From the NCBI GenBank assembly GCA_001898335.1, contig MKTS01000012.1, positions 172,652 to 236,651 on the forward strand: DNA of 64,000 bases. The letters are read 5' to 3'. Every line of letters starts with the position of its first letter. Position 1 is the stretch's first letter. Under the pieces are notes generated by a model. The model did not search any database. It had not been told where the DNA came from and saw only the letters and a program-made list of their open reading frames with translations. Positions 1 through 8,455 of this stretch are shown in pieces. The DNA comes from Mucilaginibacter sp. 44-25. Its GTDB lineage: Bacteria > Bacteroidota > Bacteroidia > Sphingobacteriales > Sphingobacteriaceae. Position numbers and translations under genes: made by a program.

Positions 1-287
1 CCGTTAAATGATGAGGTGACTTTAGCTTTAAATTGATTGGGGACCTCTAATACCCCATTCACTTTAAACGAGGAACTTATCCCTCGCGGTTCGATATGGC
101 CCAGTTCGATGCCGATGGCTTTCATCTGCTCGTCTGTAAGTTCAACATTGTCCGGATTATCCGCAACGGGTGCAGCAGTGTCCTTTGGGGCTTCAGTTTT
201 CTCCGGAGCGCCTTTATCTTTACTATTGGTACAGGCCGTGCACAGGGTCAAGGCCAGCAGAAAATATACTATTGTAATTGCTTTCAT
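1..287 (-). CDS. czcB: CzcB/HlyD-type periplasmic adaptor lipoprotein, N-terminal part (runs off the left edge)
   Basis: Reading the minus strand from an ATG at 285-287 gives about 95 residues that stay open to the window edge. A hydrophobic signal segment ends in LCTAC, giving a lipobox cysteine near residue 19, followed by a Lys/Ala/Pro-rich linker. The segment with VELTDEQMKAIGIELG and then VNGVLEVP matches the start of the intact adaptor at 32829-34064 (VEVTAAQYKAIGISLG, VNGFIDVP). Known family role: the periplasmic adaptor joins an RND pump to an outer-membrane channel for export of divalent metals. It starts 5 bp after the CzcA fusion gene, so it is very probably the last visible gene of that operon. 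Only the lipoprotein signal, the linker and the first beta elements are inside the window. Confidence 0.85.
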   Translation of the reverse strand, partial: MKAITIVYFLLALTLCTACTNSKDKGAPEKTEAPKDTAAPVADNPDNVELTDEQMKAIGIELGHIEPRGISSSFKVNGVLEVPNQFKAKVTSSFN

Positions 288-291
288 GTTT

Positions 292-3200
292 CTATTGATT
301 GATATAATAATTTACTTCGATAACCGCCTGGTTGTAGTCGTTTAAAACATCCAAATAATTCCGTTGAATATCTATCGCCTGCGTGATAAACTGCGACAGT
401 TCGGCAAAGCCTATCTCGCCTGAACGGTAAGCCAATGTTGCCGCCGCTACAATCGCATTAGCCTGCTTCAGTCCGGTAGTCTCATAAAAAGTTAAGCTTG
501 CTTTAGATCGCTCAAGCTTTTGTACCGCCTGTAAGTAAGCCGTATTCAGATTGAGCCTTTCCAGGTTTAATTGCTGCTCCTGGACATTTTTCTCAATTTC
601 TGCAGCCTTGATCATCGTATGATACCCCCTTGTAAAAATGGGGATCCGGGCAGTTACAGAAAATCCTGAATAAGGGTTTTGTACACCATAAAGCCGTTGA
701 GAGAAAAATCGTCCTTCAAAATCCGGATAGCGCGATTGTTTTTGCAGTCGTAATCCCGCATCGGCGATAGCAACATTTTGCTGTTGCAGCTGTATTTGAG
801 GATGACTTTCGATCGCGGCGGCATAAGAACTTATTGGCAGCTTTTCCAGGGGCCCCTGTTCCGAAAACAGGTTGCTTTCACTTCCGGTAAGCTGTCTTAA
901 GGACTGCTGCTGAATGCGGATGTCACTGTTAAATTGCTTTATCTGCGATTCCAGTTCCCGCAAACGCGCTTCGGCGGCTATGCTATCCAGTCCTGCAACA
1001 TCACCGACCCTTACCTTTAACCTTGCGGCTTGATAAGTTGTCGTGTAAATGCTATCCAGCCTTGTATAAAGATTTTTACGCTCCTGTAAATACCAGATCG
1101 TATAATATACTTTTCTGATATCCCGGCGAATTTCCAGTCGTGACCTATTGATCGTAAGCTGGTCGAATTTAGACTGTTCTTCCAGTAGGTTTCTCCTGGC
1201 TTTATAAACGCCCGGCCATTCCAAAGCCTGGGATAGGCCTATTTTTAAAACGCCGTTTGGATTATCGATATTTTTTCCGGAACGCAAATCTTCATTTTCG
1301 GCAAATATGCCTGTTTTAGGAAGCTGGCCGGCTGTTCCGATTAAAGTTTGAGACTTATTTAGTTGCAGCTGGTAAACTTTTAACTGGAGGTTACCACGCA
1401 TGGAAGTATCAATACCACTTCTTGCCGGTATTTGCTGTGCATACGTTTTTTGGCTCACCCCAAAAAGTGATAGCAAAATAACGACGGTTGCAACAAGGCC
1501 TTTGCCAGGCAAACTTACTTTTTTCTTAACAAAGAGAATGTACAATAAAGGAAGCACGATTAGGGTTAAAAAGGTAGCCGTTATTAATCCCCCGATCACC
1601 ACGGTAGCTAAAGGCTTCTGGACCTCGCCACCCGCACCTGTTGACAACGCCATCGGCAAAAATCCGAGCGATGCTACGGTGGCAGTCATCAGGACCGGCC
1701 GCAACCTTAAACTTGTGCCCACCATGACCCGCTTCAATACATCGGTTATACCCTCCTTTTCCAACTGATTGAACGTACCGATCAGTACAATACCATTCAA
1801 TACGGCAACGCCAAAAAGCGCTATGAAGCCCACACCCGCAGAGATACTGAAAGGCATACCACGAATAAGCAGGGCTGCTACACCCCCAATGGCAGACATC
1901 GGTATGGCGGTAAAGATCAGCGTAGCTTGTTTGAACGAATTGAAGGCAAAAAATAACAGCAGATAAATTAAAAACAAGGCTAAAGGTACAGCGATCATCA
2001 ATCTTGCCGAAGCTTTTTGCAGATTTTCAAATGCACCGCCATAAGTCAGATAATATCCCTGCGGCAGTCTCGTCTTGTTGAGTTTGGCCTGTATGTCCTT
2101 CACTACACTTTCGACATCCCTGCCCTGGACATTAAAGCTGATCACAATCCTTCGCTTTCCGGATTCGCGGCTGATCTGGGCTGGCCCGTCTTTTAAGTTT
2201 ATACTGGCAATCTGGCTTAAAGGTATCTGCAGTCCTGAAGGAGTGGATATAAAAAGATTCCCGACATCTTCTATCGAAGTTCTGAAAGTCGTATCTAAGC
2301 GGATAACCATATCAAATCTTCGCTCGTTTTCGAATACCGCGCCTGCCGCTTTACCGGCAAAAGCCGAACTGATGGTGGTGTTGACATCCTCAATATTCAT
2401 CCCATAGTTGGCGATCTTTGTCCGGTCAAGAAGGATATTGATCTGCGGAAGGCCGCCTGTACGTTCTATCTGCGGCGTAGATGCGCCCTGTACAGAACTG
2501 ATGATTTTACCTACTTTAGGCGCTAAGGCTGCCAGCGTATCCATGTTTTCACCAAATATTTTAATCGCAACGTCCTGTTTTACACCGGTCATCAGTTCAT
2601 TAAAACGCATCTGAATCGGCTGACTTCCTTCTACAAAAACCCCGGGGATCACATTCAATTTTTTTTCAATGGTTTCTCTTAGTTCTATAAAATCCATTTT
2701 TGACTGCCATTCATCCTCGGGTTTCATTTTGACGATCATATCGGTCATTTCGGGCGGCATAGGGTCGGTCGGTATTTCAGAACTGCCGGTTTTTCCAACA
2801 ACTGACTCCACCTCAGGAAAACTTTTTATAATTCGCTCCACCTGCATGGAGGTTTTTATGCTTTGGGAAAGGGAAGTGCCCTGCGGCATCAAAACATTAA
2901 AGGAATAATCCCCCTCCTTTAGTTGCGGAATAAATTCGCCGCCCATTTTACTGAATATAAAAAAGGTCACGAGCATTAAAACACCGGCAGATGCTACTAC
3001 CGCTACCTTCCTCTTGATGGCCCAGTTCAGCATCGGATTATATCCTTTTTGGATCCAATTCATCATTTTATCGGCAAAAGTTTCCTTATGCTCTATTTTT
3101 TTAGAAAGAAACAACGATGACATCATCGGAATATAAGTTAAGGACAGCAGCAATGCACCAACAATGGCAAAGCCTACTGTCATCGCCATTGGTCTAAACA

Positions 3201-4620
3201 TTTTACCTTCAATTCCTTGTAAGGAAAGAATCGGGAGGTAAACGATCAGGATAATGATCTGACCAAAGGCAGCTGAATTCATTAACTGTTTGGCACTCCC
3301 TTCTACCGTCTGATCCATCTGATCCTGCGTATAGTTAATCTGTTTGGATGCCCCCTGATGGGAAGCTAATTTATGAAGGACGCTTTCTACGATAATTACG
3401 GCCCCATCTACGATCAGCCCAAAATCTATCGCTCCCAAACTCATCAGATTTGCCGAAACGCCAAATACATTCATTAAGGCAAGTGCAAACAGCATGGATA
3501 ATGGAATAGCAGAGGCCACAATCAGCCCCGCCCGGAAGTTACCCAGAAATAAAACCAGCACGATGATCACGATCAATGCCCCTTCCATTAAATTGTGCTC
3601 TACCGTAGATATGGCGCGGTCGATCAAACTCGTCCTGTCTAAAAACGGTTCGATCTCTATATCTTCAGGCAACGTTTTTTTGATGGTCTCAATTTTTTCT
3701 TTGACCTGTTTCACTACTGCAAAACTGTTGGAGCCCTTTAGTAGCAGGACAATTCCAACTACCGCCTCTTCTTTACCATTAAATGTCGCAGCACCGTAAC
3801 GGATAGCATTTCCTATCCGAACATTCGCTACATCTTTAACAAGTACGGGTGTGCCCGTATTTTTGACAACTATATTGCGGACATCCTCTAAAGAATTGAC
3901 CAGCCCTATCCCCCGGATAAAATACGCATTGGGACTTTTGTCGATATAGGCTCCACCTGTATTCTGGTTGTTCTTCTCAAGTGCCGTGAATATTTCCGGT
4001 ATACTGATGTTGAGTGCTTTTAACCTGGACGGGTCTATAGCGACTTCGTATTGTTTTAATAAACCGCCAAAGCTGTTGACCTCGGCCACGCCTGGTGTAC
4101 CATAAAGCTGGCGCACCACGACCCAGTCCTGCAAAGTACGCAGGTCCATAGCGGTATATTTATGTTCACTTCCTTTTTTGGGCCGGATGATATATTGATA
4201 TATTTCACCGAGTCCTGTACTTACAGGTGCCAATTCGGGGCTGCCCACACCCTGGGGCATGCGGCTTTCGGCCTCTTTTAACTTTTCACTCACTAACTGT
4301 CTTGCGAAATAAACATTGACGTCGTCGTGGAAAACAATCGTTATTACAGAAAGGCCAAACCGTGAAATTGACCTCATTTCTTCTACATCCGGCAAGTTAG
4401 CCAGACTTTGTTCTATCGGATACGTGACAAATTGCTCCACTTCCTGTGAAGCAAGTGTTGGTGTGACCGTAATAACCTGTACCTGGTTATTGGTAATGTC
4501 GGGCACTGCATCGATAGGCAACTGCATCGCGCTCCATATTCCCCAAAGAATGAGGCCAAGCGTCATCAGGCCTATGATGAATTTATTTTTTATCGAAAAT
4601 TCTATTATTTTATTTAGCAT
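292..4620 (-). CDS. czcA: CzcA-type heavy-metal RND efflux pump fused to a TolC-like outer-membrane channel
   Basis: This 1442-residue protein is about 400 residues longer than a normal RND pump. Residues ~1-1035 are a full heavy-metal RND transporter: an N-terminal helix, two large periplasmic loops, and a TM4 region with DFGLIVDGAVIIVE, the pattern of divalent-cation (CzcA-like) rather than CusA-like pumps. After the last pump helix a Lys-rich stretch leads into a hydrophobic segment ending KTYAQ (residues ~1037-1062) that looks like an internal signal peptide. The remaining ~380 residues have the long coiled-coil helices and repeat pattern of a TolC/CusC-type channel. The microprotein gene lies 6 bp upstream and czcB 5 bp downstream. 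Substrate is likely Zn, Co or Cd (family inference). The same fusion occurs at 34073-38446, so it is unlikely to be an assembly artefact. Confidence 0.93.
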   Translation of the reverse strand: MLNKIIEFSIKNKFIIGLMTLGLILWGIWSAMQLPIDAVPDITNNQVQVITVTPTLASQEVEQFVTYPIEQSLANLPDVEEMRSISRFGLSVITIVFHDDVNVYFARQLVSEKLKEAESRMPQGVGSPELAPVSTGLGEIYQYIIRPKKGSEHKYTAMDLRTLQDWVVVRQLYGTPGVAEVNSFGGLLKQYEVAIDPSRLKALNISIPEIFTALEKNNQNTGGAYIDKSPNAYFIRGIGLVNSLEDVRNIVVKNTGTPVLVKDVANVRIGNAIRYGAATFNGKEEAVVGIVLLLKGSNSFAVVKQVKEKIETIKKTLPEDIEIEPFLDRTSLIDRAISTVEHNLMEGALIVIIVLVLFLGNFRAGLIVASAIPLSMLFALALMNVFGVSANLMSLGAIDFGLIVDGAVIIVESVLHKLASHQGASKQINYTQDQMDQTVEGSAKQLMNSAAFGQIIILIVYLPILSLQGIEGKMFRPMAMTVGFAIVGALLLSLTYIPMMSSLFLSKKIEHKETFADKMMNWIQKGYNPMLNWAIKRKVAVVASAGVLMLVTFFIFSKMGGEFIPQLKEGDYSFNVLMPQGTSLSQSIKTSMQVERIIKSFPEVESVVGKTGSSEIPTDPMPPEMTDMIVKMKPEDEWQSKMDFIELRETIEKKLNVIPGVFVEGSQPIQMRFNELMTGVKQDVAIKIFGENMDTLAALAPKVGKIISSVQGASTPQIERTGGLPQINILLDRTKIANYGMNIEDVNTTISSAFAGKAAGAVFENERRFDMVIRLDTTFRTSIEDVGNLFISTPSGLQIPLSQIASINLKDGPAQISRESGKRRIVISFNVQGRDVESVVKDIQAKLNKTRLPQGYYLTYGGAFENLQKASARLMIAVPLALFLIYLLLFFAFNSFKQATLIFTAIPMSAIGGVAALLIRGMPFSISAGVGFIALFGVAVLNGIVLIGTFNQLEKEGITDVLKRVMVGTSLRLRPVLMTATVASLGFLPMALSTGAGGEVQKPLATVVIGGLITATFLTLIVLPLLYILFVKKKVSLPGKGLVATVVILLSLFGVSQKTYAQQIPARSGIDTSMRGNLQLKVYQLQLNKSQTLIGTAGQLPKTGIFAENEDLRSGKNIDNPNGVLKIGLSQALEWPGVYKARRNLLEEQSKFDQLTINRSRLEIRRDIRKVYYTIWYLQERKNLYTRLDSIYTTTYQAARLKVRVGDVAGLDSIAAEARLRELESQIKQFNSDIRIQQQSLRQLTGSESNLFSEQGPLEKLPISSYAAAIESHPQIQLQQQNVAIADAGLRLQKQSRYPDFEGRFFSQRLYGVQNPYSGFSVTARIPIFTRGYHTMIKAAEIEKNVQEQQLNLERLNLNTAYLQAVQKLERSKASLTFYETTGLKQANAIVAAATLAYRSGEIGFAELSQFITQAIDIQRNYLDVLNDYNQAVIEVNYYINQ

Positions 4621-4626
4621 AGTGAT

Positions 4627-4812
4627 TTAGTGCTTTGAAACCATGTGGTAATATCTAATGGCAATACCGATCATCGCTAAAATCAAAACGATCGATACAA
4701 TGATCATCGAAATGATTCGTAATACGCGCATCCATCCAGTGCGGGCATAACTTTTTTTGTTATAAGATATAACACGATGTTTGTTCGGCAATGCTCTTTT
4801 CTTTCGAGCCAT
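4627..4812 (-). CDS. Basic single-pass membrane microprotein (family copy A)
   Basis: This 61-residue protein is not one I can assign to a named family. Residues 1-27 are strongly basic (start MARKKRALPNKHRV), a conserved WMRVLRI motif leads into one hydrophobic helix (about 29-52), and the tail ends YYHMVSKH. Copy B at 38453-38638 is nearly identical at both ends; copies at 7420-7602 and 50768-50953 share the MA(R/K)-basic start, the W-(M/I)-(R/K)-x-x-RI motif and the Y-x-(H/K)-x-(V/I) tail. The gene sits 6 bp upstream of the CzcA fusion start and a purine-rich AAAGG precedes its ATG, so it is probably translated with the pump. By the positive-inside rule the N-terminus should be cytoplasmic and the His/Met-bearing tail periplasmic. 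A role as transporter accessory subunit is inference from context. Confidence 0.8.
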   Translation of the reverse strand: MARKKRALPNKHRVISYNKKSYARTGWMRVLRIISMIIVSIVLILAMIGIAIRYYHMVSKH

Positions 4813-4875
4813 ACCTTTCTATTAAAGTTTAACAAATAGACATTCCATGCGGACAGGCATAGAAATAACAGAGAT

Positions 4876-5199
4876 CTAAGAACGGGATCTCGGCGGCTGC
4901 CATATGGCTAACGCCCTGTAGGATACTTCTTCGGTTGAAAGACGGGTATAAATCTTTTTTACTCTGGGTAAAATAATGATACTCAGGAAAAACGTTTTGG
5001 CAAAGACCGGGGTCTGGCAAGTTGAACAGGGCCAAAAGGGAGAGCATTGTTCGTTATTGCTTTGTTTACGTTCCTGGCCGTTTAATGCACTTTTAATTTT
5101 TACGGCGATGCCACGAGTATTTGCTGAGCTTTTTTCCTTACACGGAAAAAAGCTCAGTAGCATTACAATGACGCTTAATATGTAACAAGCCGCTTTCAA
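4876..5199 (-). CDS. Secreted Cys-rich small protein, DUF6660-like
   Basis: This 107-residue protein has a signal-peptide-like N-terminus and a Pro-Cys at residues 19-20. A central CSPFWPCSTC cluster lies at 52-61, and the C-terminus ends in WQPPRSRS. The same four landmarks, with Cys at residue 20, recur in the paralogues at 7759-8082, 38702-39016 and 44628-44948. From memory this pattern matches the Bacteroidota DUF6660 family; its function is not known. The start used is TTG at 5199, because it gives the same signal-peptide length as the paralogues; the first internal ATG would cut the signal peptide. The Cys clusters suggest metal or redox chemistry in the periplasm (inference). It precedes the microprotein and CzcA fusion genes and lies 61 bp downstream of feoB. 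Confidence 0.75.
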   Translation of the reverse strand: MKAACYILSVIVMLLSFFPCKEKSSANTRGIAVKIKSALNGQERKQSNNEQCSPFWPCSTCQTPVFAKTFFLSIIILPRVKKIYTRLSTEEVSYRALAIWQPPRSRS

Positions 5200-5203
5200 T
5201 TCA

Positions 5204-5211
5204 CAAATATA
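5204..5211 (-). promoter_or_regulatory. Possible -7 promoter element (TATATTTG)
   Basis: The minus strand reads TATATTTG, a perfect match to the Bacteroidota -7 consensus TAnnTTTG, only 4 nt before the TTG start of the DUF6660-like gene. No clear TTTG is found 19-21 nt further upstream. If used, the transcript would have almost no leader. Confidence 0.35.
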
Positions 5212-5260
5212 TAATATTTATATTCCTTTGTTGTAATTATCTGTCAATGACATGTTTTCA

Positions 5261-7375
5261 TCATTTGAGAATCTGGTAAACACCAAAACTTAGCAGATAG
5301 GCCAAACCTGTCATGTATAAAAATTGTATCACCGGCCATTTTAATGCGTTGGTTTCCTTGTAAACAACCACCATTGTACTCATACACTGCATAGCAAATG
5401 CGTAAAAGATCAAAAGCGAAAAACCTACAGCTGTAGTAAAAACAGGTAAACCGGTATCAAGGTTTTTTGCTTTTTTTATTTTTTGCAGGATCGCTTCCTG
5501 ATGGTGGGCGTCACCATCAGCACTGTAAATAGTTGCCATTGTACCGACAAATACCTCTCTTGCTGCAAAAGAGGTGATCAAGGCGATGCCAATTTTCCAG
5601 TCATAACCCAACGGCCTGATCACAGGTTCAATTGTCTTACCAAGTATCCCTGCATAAGACGCTTCTAATTTTGCTGAAGCGACCAGCCGTTCACTTTCCG
5701 GGGCAGAGACTTTTTTGTCGGACCGCTGTGCTTGATAATAGTGTTCTATCACGGCAAACCGGCCAGGAGGGGCATAGCTGGCCAGCACCCAGAGAATGAT
5801 AGAGACTGCAATAATGACCTTTCCAGCCTGGAAAGCAAAGGCCTTTACTTTCTGTAGCATGGTTAAACCGACATTTTTCCACCGCGGCCACTGGTAAACC
5901 GGCAATTCCATAATAAAATAACCTTTTTGTCCGGATTTGATGATCTTTTTCATCACCCAAGCCACGATAAACGCTGAAAAGAAACCCAACAAATACATCA
6001 TCATCAATGCGATGCCCTGCAAACTGATAAAACCCCATAGCATGCGTTGTGGCACGATCAAAGAAATCAGTAAAGTGTATACCGGTAACCTTGCCGAGCA
6101 GGTGATTAAAGGGGTCACCAATATGGTAATGATGCGATCTTTCCAGTTCTCAATACTACGTGTGCTCATGATCGAAGGTACGGCGCAGGCCAGGCCTCCG
6201 ATAATCGGAATAACGGATTTACCGTTTAGCCCAACTTTCCGCATGATTTTATCCATCATGAAAGTTACCCTGGCCATGTAACCGGTATCTTCCAAAATCG
6301 AGATGAAAATGAAAAGGATAGCGATCTGGGGTATGAACACCAATACACCGCTTAAACCGGGCAATACACCGTTTGTGATCAATTGCGTTAACGGCCCAGG
6401 GGGTAAATGATCACTTAACAGGTTTGTCAGCGCAACAAAAAAATTGGAAATCAGGTCCATGGGGACTTTGGCCCAGGTAAAAATAGCCTGAAAGATCAGG
6501 AATAAGATCAGTATAAAAATTGCAAAACCTCCAAATTTATGCGTCAAAACTTTATCGATCCGATTACTGTAGTTTTCCTGGGAAGGTTTGCTGTCTCGTT
6601 GTACCGTATCATATAAAACATCATTGATAAATTCATACCTGGCAATAGTTTCCTTTGCCTGTGCTTTCGAAGGATTGATGTCGTATTCTTTTTCTAATTG
6701 TTTAAGTTTAGCTATTTCTTCATGCTTCAGATAGCTGATATAAGGGTATTGATAAACTAACTGTAATGCCAGGTAAGGATTGTTGACAATAAAATCCTGA
6801 TTTATTCTCGCAATTAAACCGGGATATAAACTGTCCAGATCAATCGTATCTGCTTGTAACGGTATGGGGTTTGCTTCTGCAATAGCTTGTTTCAATTCAC
6901 TAATTCCATTTCCTTTTCTTGCAGATATGGGAATAATCCTTACGCCGAGTTTTTTTGCAAGCGCATCAACGTTTATCTTTATACCATTACGATCAGCCAT
7001 ATCCATCATGTTCAAGGCAATGATCACCGGGATCTTTAAATCTGCTACCTGCGTATACAACAGGAGGTTGCGTTTTAAATTGGAAGCATCCGCAATGAAT
7101 ATCAGGAGATCAGGATGTCCGCTGTTTTGCGTATCTGCCAATACCTCTAATACGATGGCTTCATCTTTACTTTTTGGGTATAGGCTATAGGTACCCGGAA
7201 GATCGATAACCTGTGCGGTCCGGCCTTCAGGTAATTTTGCGAGTCCTGTTTTTTTTTCAACGGTAACCCCTGGAAAGTTTCCCACCTTTTGATTCATGCC
7301 TGTCAAAACATTAAATAAGGACGATTTACCGGTATTCGGGTTGCCGATCAAGGCAACTTTAAGATCAACTTTCAC
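5261..7375 (-). CDS. feoB: FeoB ferrous iron transporter
   Basis: The 704-residue protein has the standard FeoB layout. The N-terminal G domain shows G1 GNPNTGKSS (11-19), G3 DLPGTY (58-63) and G4 NMMD (122-125). A helical linker region follows, then the polytopic membrane domain with the two gate repeats, including GLACAVPSIMSTRSI and the matching FAAREVFVGTMATIY segment. It imports Fe2+ across the inner membrane, with GTP binding controlling the gate. There is no fused FeoA domain and no separate feoA nearby, although the DtxR-type regulator at 50953-51621 carries a FeoA-like C-terminal domain. It is preceded by microprotein copy C (44 bp) and a DUF6660-like gene, so FeoB here sits in the same small-gene context as the RND pumps. 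Length is normal. Confidence 0.96.
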   Translation of the reverse strand: MKVDLKVALIGNPNTGKSSLFNVLTGMNQKVGNFPGVTVEKKTGLAKLPEGRTAQVIDLPGTYSLYPKSKDEAIVLEVLADTQNSGHPDLLIFIADASNLKRNLLLYTQVADLKIPVIIALNMMDMADRNGIKINVDALAKKLGVRIIPISARKGNGISELKQAIAEANPIPLQADTIDLDSLYPGLIARINQDFIVNNPYLALQLVYQYPYISYLKHEEIAKLKQLEKEYDINPSKAQAKETIARYEFINDVLYDTVQRDSKPSQENYSNRIDKVLTHKFGGFAIFILILFLIFQAIFTWAKVPMDLISNFFVALTNLLSDHLPPGPLTQLITNGVLPGLSGVLVFIPQIAILFIFISILEDTGYMARVTFMMDKIMRKVGLNGKSVIPIIGGLACAVPSIMSTRSIENWKDRIITILVTPLITCSARLPVYTLLISLIVPQRMLWGFISLQGIALMMMYLLGFFSAFIVAWVMKKIIKSGQKGYFIMELPVYQWPRWKNVGLTMLQKVKAFAFQAGKVIIAVSIILWVLASYAPPGRFAVIEHYYQAQRSDKKVSAPESERLVASAKLEASYAGILGKTIEPVIRPLGYDWKIGIALITSFAAREVFVGTMATIYSADGDAHHQEAILQKIKKAKNLDTGLPVFTTAVGFSLLIFYAFAMQCMSTMVVVYKETNALKWPVIQFLYMTGLAYLLSFGVYQILK

Positions 7376-7419
7376 CTGTTTTTAGATTTATAAATTAATA
7401 ACATAATCAGCCGCATGTG

Positions 7420-7602
7420 CTAGTGATTAACAATTTTGTAGTATTGCCAGGCTTTATAAATGATCACCACGATCATCAAACCACCGATAATGAACATGGC
7501 TATGATCCTGACAATCCGCATCCACAGCGGTTTTTTATAGCTTTTGTTTGAATAAACACCGGTTGGGGTTCGCCCAGCCTTTTTTCTTCTCTTTTTTGCC
7601 AT
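7420..7602 (-). CDS. Basic single-pass membrane microprotein (family copy C)
   Basis: This 60-residue protein is the most diverged of the four intact copies. It has a very basic N-terminus (MAKKRRKKAGRT), the WMRIVRIIAM motif entering a single membrane helix, and a tail YYKIVNH. The other copies precede RND pumps (4627-4812, 38453-38638) or follow a metal regulator gene (50768-50953); this one lies 44 bp upstream of feoB. The link of one microprotein family with both export and import systems argues against a pump-specific role. I do not recognise a named domain. Confidence 0.78.
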   Translation of the reverse strand: MAKKRRKKAGRTPTGVYSNKSYKKPLWMRIVRIIAMFIIGGLMIVVIIYKAWQYYKIVNH

Positions 7603-7758
7603 TATCTTATACGTTATCTTCTTGGAAGGATTACACTTTATTAGATCAATTTTAATTTAATTGATGAAACGAGATGATTGTGTCAAATAATGAAAATAGC
7701 CTGAGTAATAACTTTCATGAAGACACAAAGTGTGATTACTGGTCAAACAACCGGCTTG

Positions 7759-8082
7759 CTAAGAAAGTATGCTTATCTGAGGCGGTTGCCAAATGGCTAA
7801 GACAATATTGGCTAAACCGGGATAATGGTAAGGTGCGTAATCCTTGTTCTCCATTTCAGTTGTTAAAACAACAACGTGGAACAGCGTTTTGATTACGATA
7901 AAACCCACACAGGAATTGCAGGAGAAAAAAGGTGAACAACCCTGACATTCCTTTTTTGTGGAATGTTTTTTTGAGAGTATATTTTTTCTTTTAGAGCGAA
8001 ATTCGCATTCTCTGTCCGAACAGCAGGGCCGGACTGCAGCGAGCAGCACGAACATCGCAAATAGGAGACAGAGTGATTTCAT
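7759..8082 (-). CDS. Secreted Cys-rich small protein, DUF6660-like
   Basis: The reading frame is open from 8169, but the internal ATG at 8080-8082 is taken as the start because it gives a 107-residue protein aligned with its paralogues, with Pro-Cys at 19-20. The protein has a signal-peptide-like segment, an extra Cys at 21 and 26, a CQGCSPFFSCNSC cluster (46-58), and the C-terminal WQPPQ motif. It lies 156 bp upstream of the microprotein and feoB, all on the minus strand. A TATATTTG element sits 4 nt before the ATG. Likely a periplasmic or surface protein; metal handling is inferred from context and cysteines only. Confidence 0.75.
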   Translation of the reverse strand: MKSLCLLFAMFVLLAAVRPCCSDRECEFRSKRKNILSKKHSTKKECQGCSPFFSCNSCVGFIVIKTLFHVVVLTTEMENKDYAPYHYPGLANIVLAIWQPPQISILS

Positions 8083-8086
8083 AATG

Positions 8087-8105
8087 CAAATATAGAATAA
8101 TTCTA
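8087..8105 (-). promoter_or_regulatory. -7 element overlapped by a 13-bp palindrome upstream of the feoB cluster
   Basis: On the minus strand TATATTTG (8094-8087) matches TAnnTTTG. A perfect palindrome, TAGAAT-A-ATTCTA at 8093-8105, overlaps the upstream edge of this element. Its placement fits a repressor site for the DUF6660/microprotein/feoB group, for example for a Fur- or DtxR-type protein, but the sequence does not match a consensus I can name. A weak TTTA lies about 21 nt upstream as a possible -33. Confidence 0.4.
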
Positions 8106-8387
8106 AATAAGAAAATAAAGATTTAGATTGTATTATCACACCATATTTACTGGTAGGACTAAGCAGCATGAACTGTGTTTTTTTAAATGCGTGCGATATG
8201 TGCTAAATGCCAATTACTAAAACTCTGAATCTTTGATACGATGTGAGTCAATATTGCTGGTAAAACTTATTACGAGCTCTAATAAAATGCCCGCCCTACC
8301 AATGCAGTATTGTGCTAAAAGATGGAATGGTGCCTGGTAACAGGCTAATTACAGTTATTTCATAACCGTTGCATCGCTTTCATAAGT

Positions 8388-8429
8388 AATACTAAAGGCC
8401 CTGCAGGATAATGCAGGGCCTTTAGTATT
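8388..8429. terminator. Strong intrinsic terminator hairpin
   Basis: An 18-bp perfect stem (8388-8405 pairs with 8412-8429) with a 6-nt loop GGATAA. The core is GGCCCTGCA and the outer part is A/T-rich on both sides, so it can act in both directions. It lies just past the stop codon of the TonB-dependent receptor at 8456 and probably ends that transcript. Confidence 0.88.
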
Positions 8430-8455
8430 ACGAGGGATTGCTATATATCGTGCCT

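Noticed and set aside
7674..7892. Plus-strand frame of 72 codons between the DUF6660-like and microprotein genes
   Set aside because: Overlaps the 3' end of the DUF6660-like gene on the other strand and lacks coding features.
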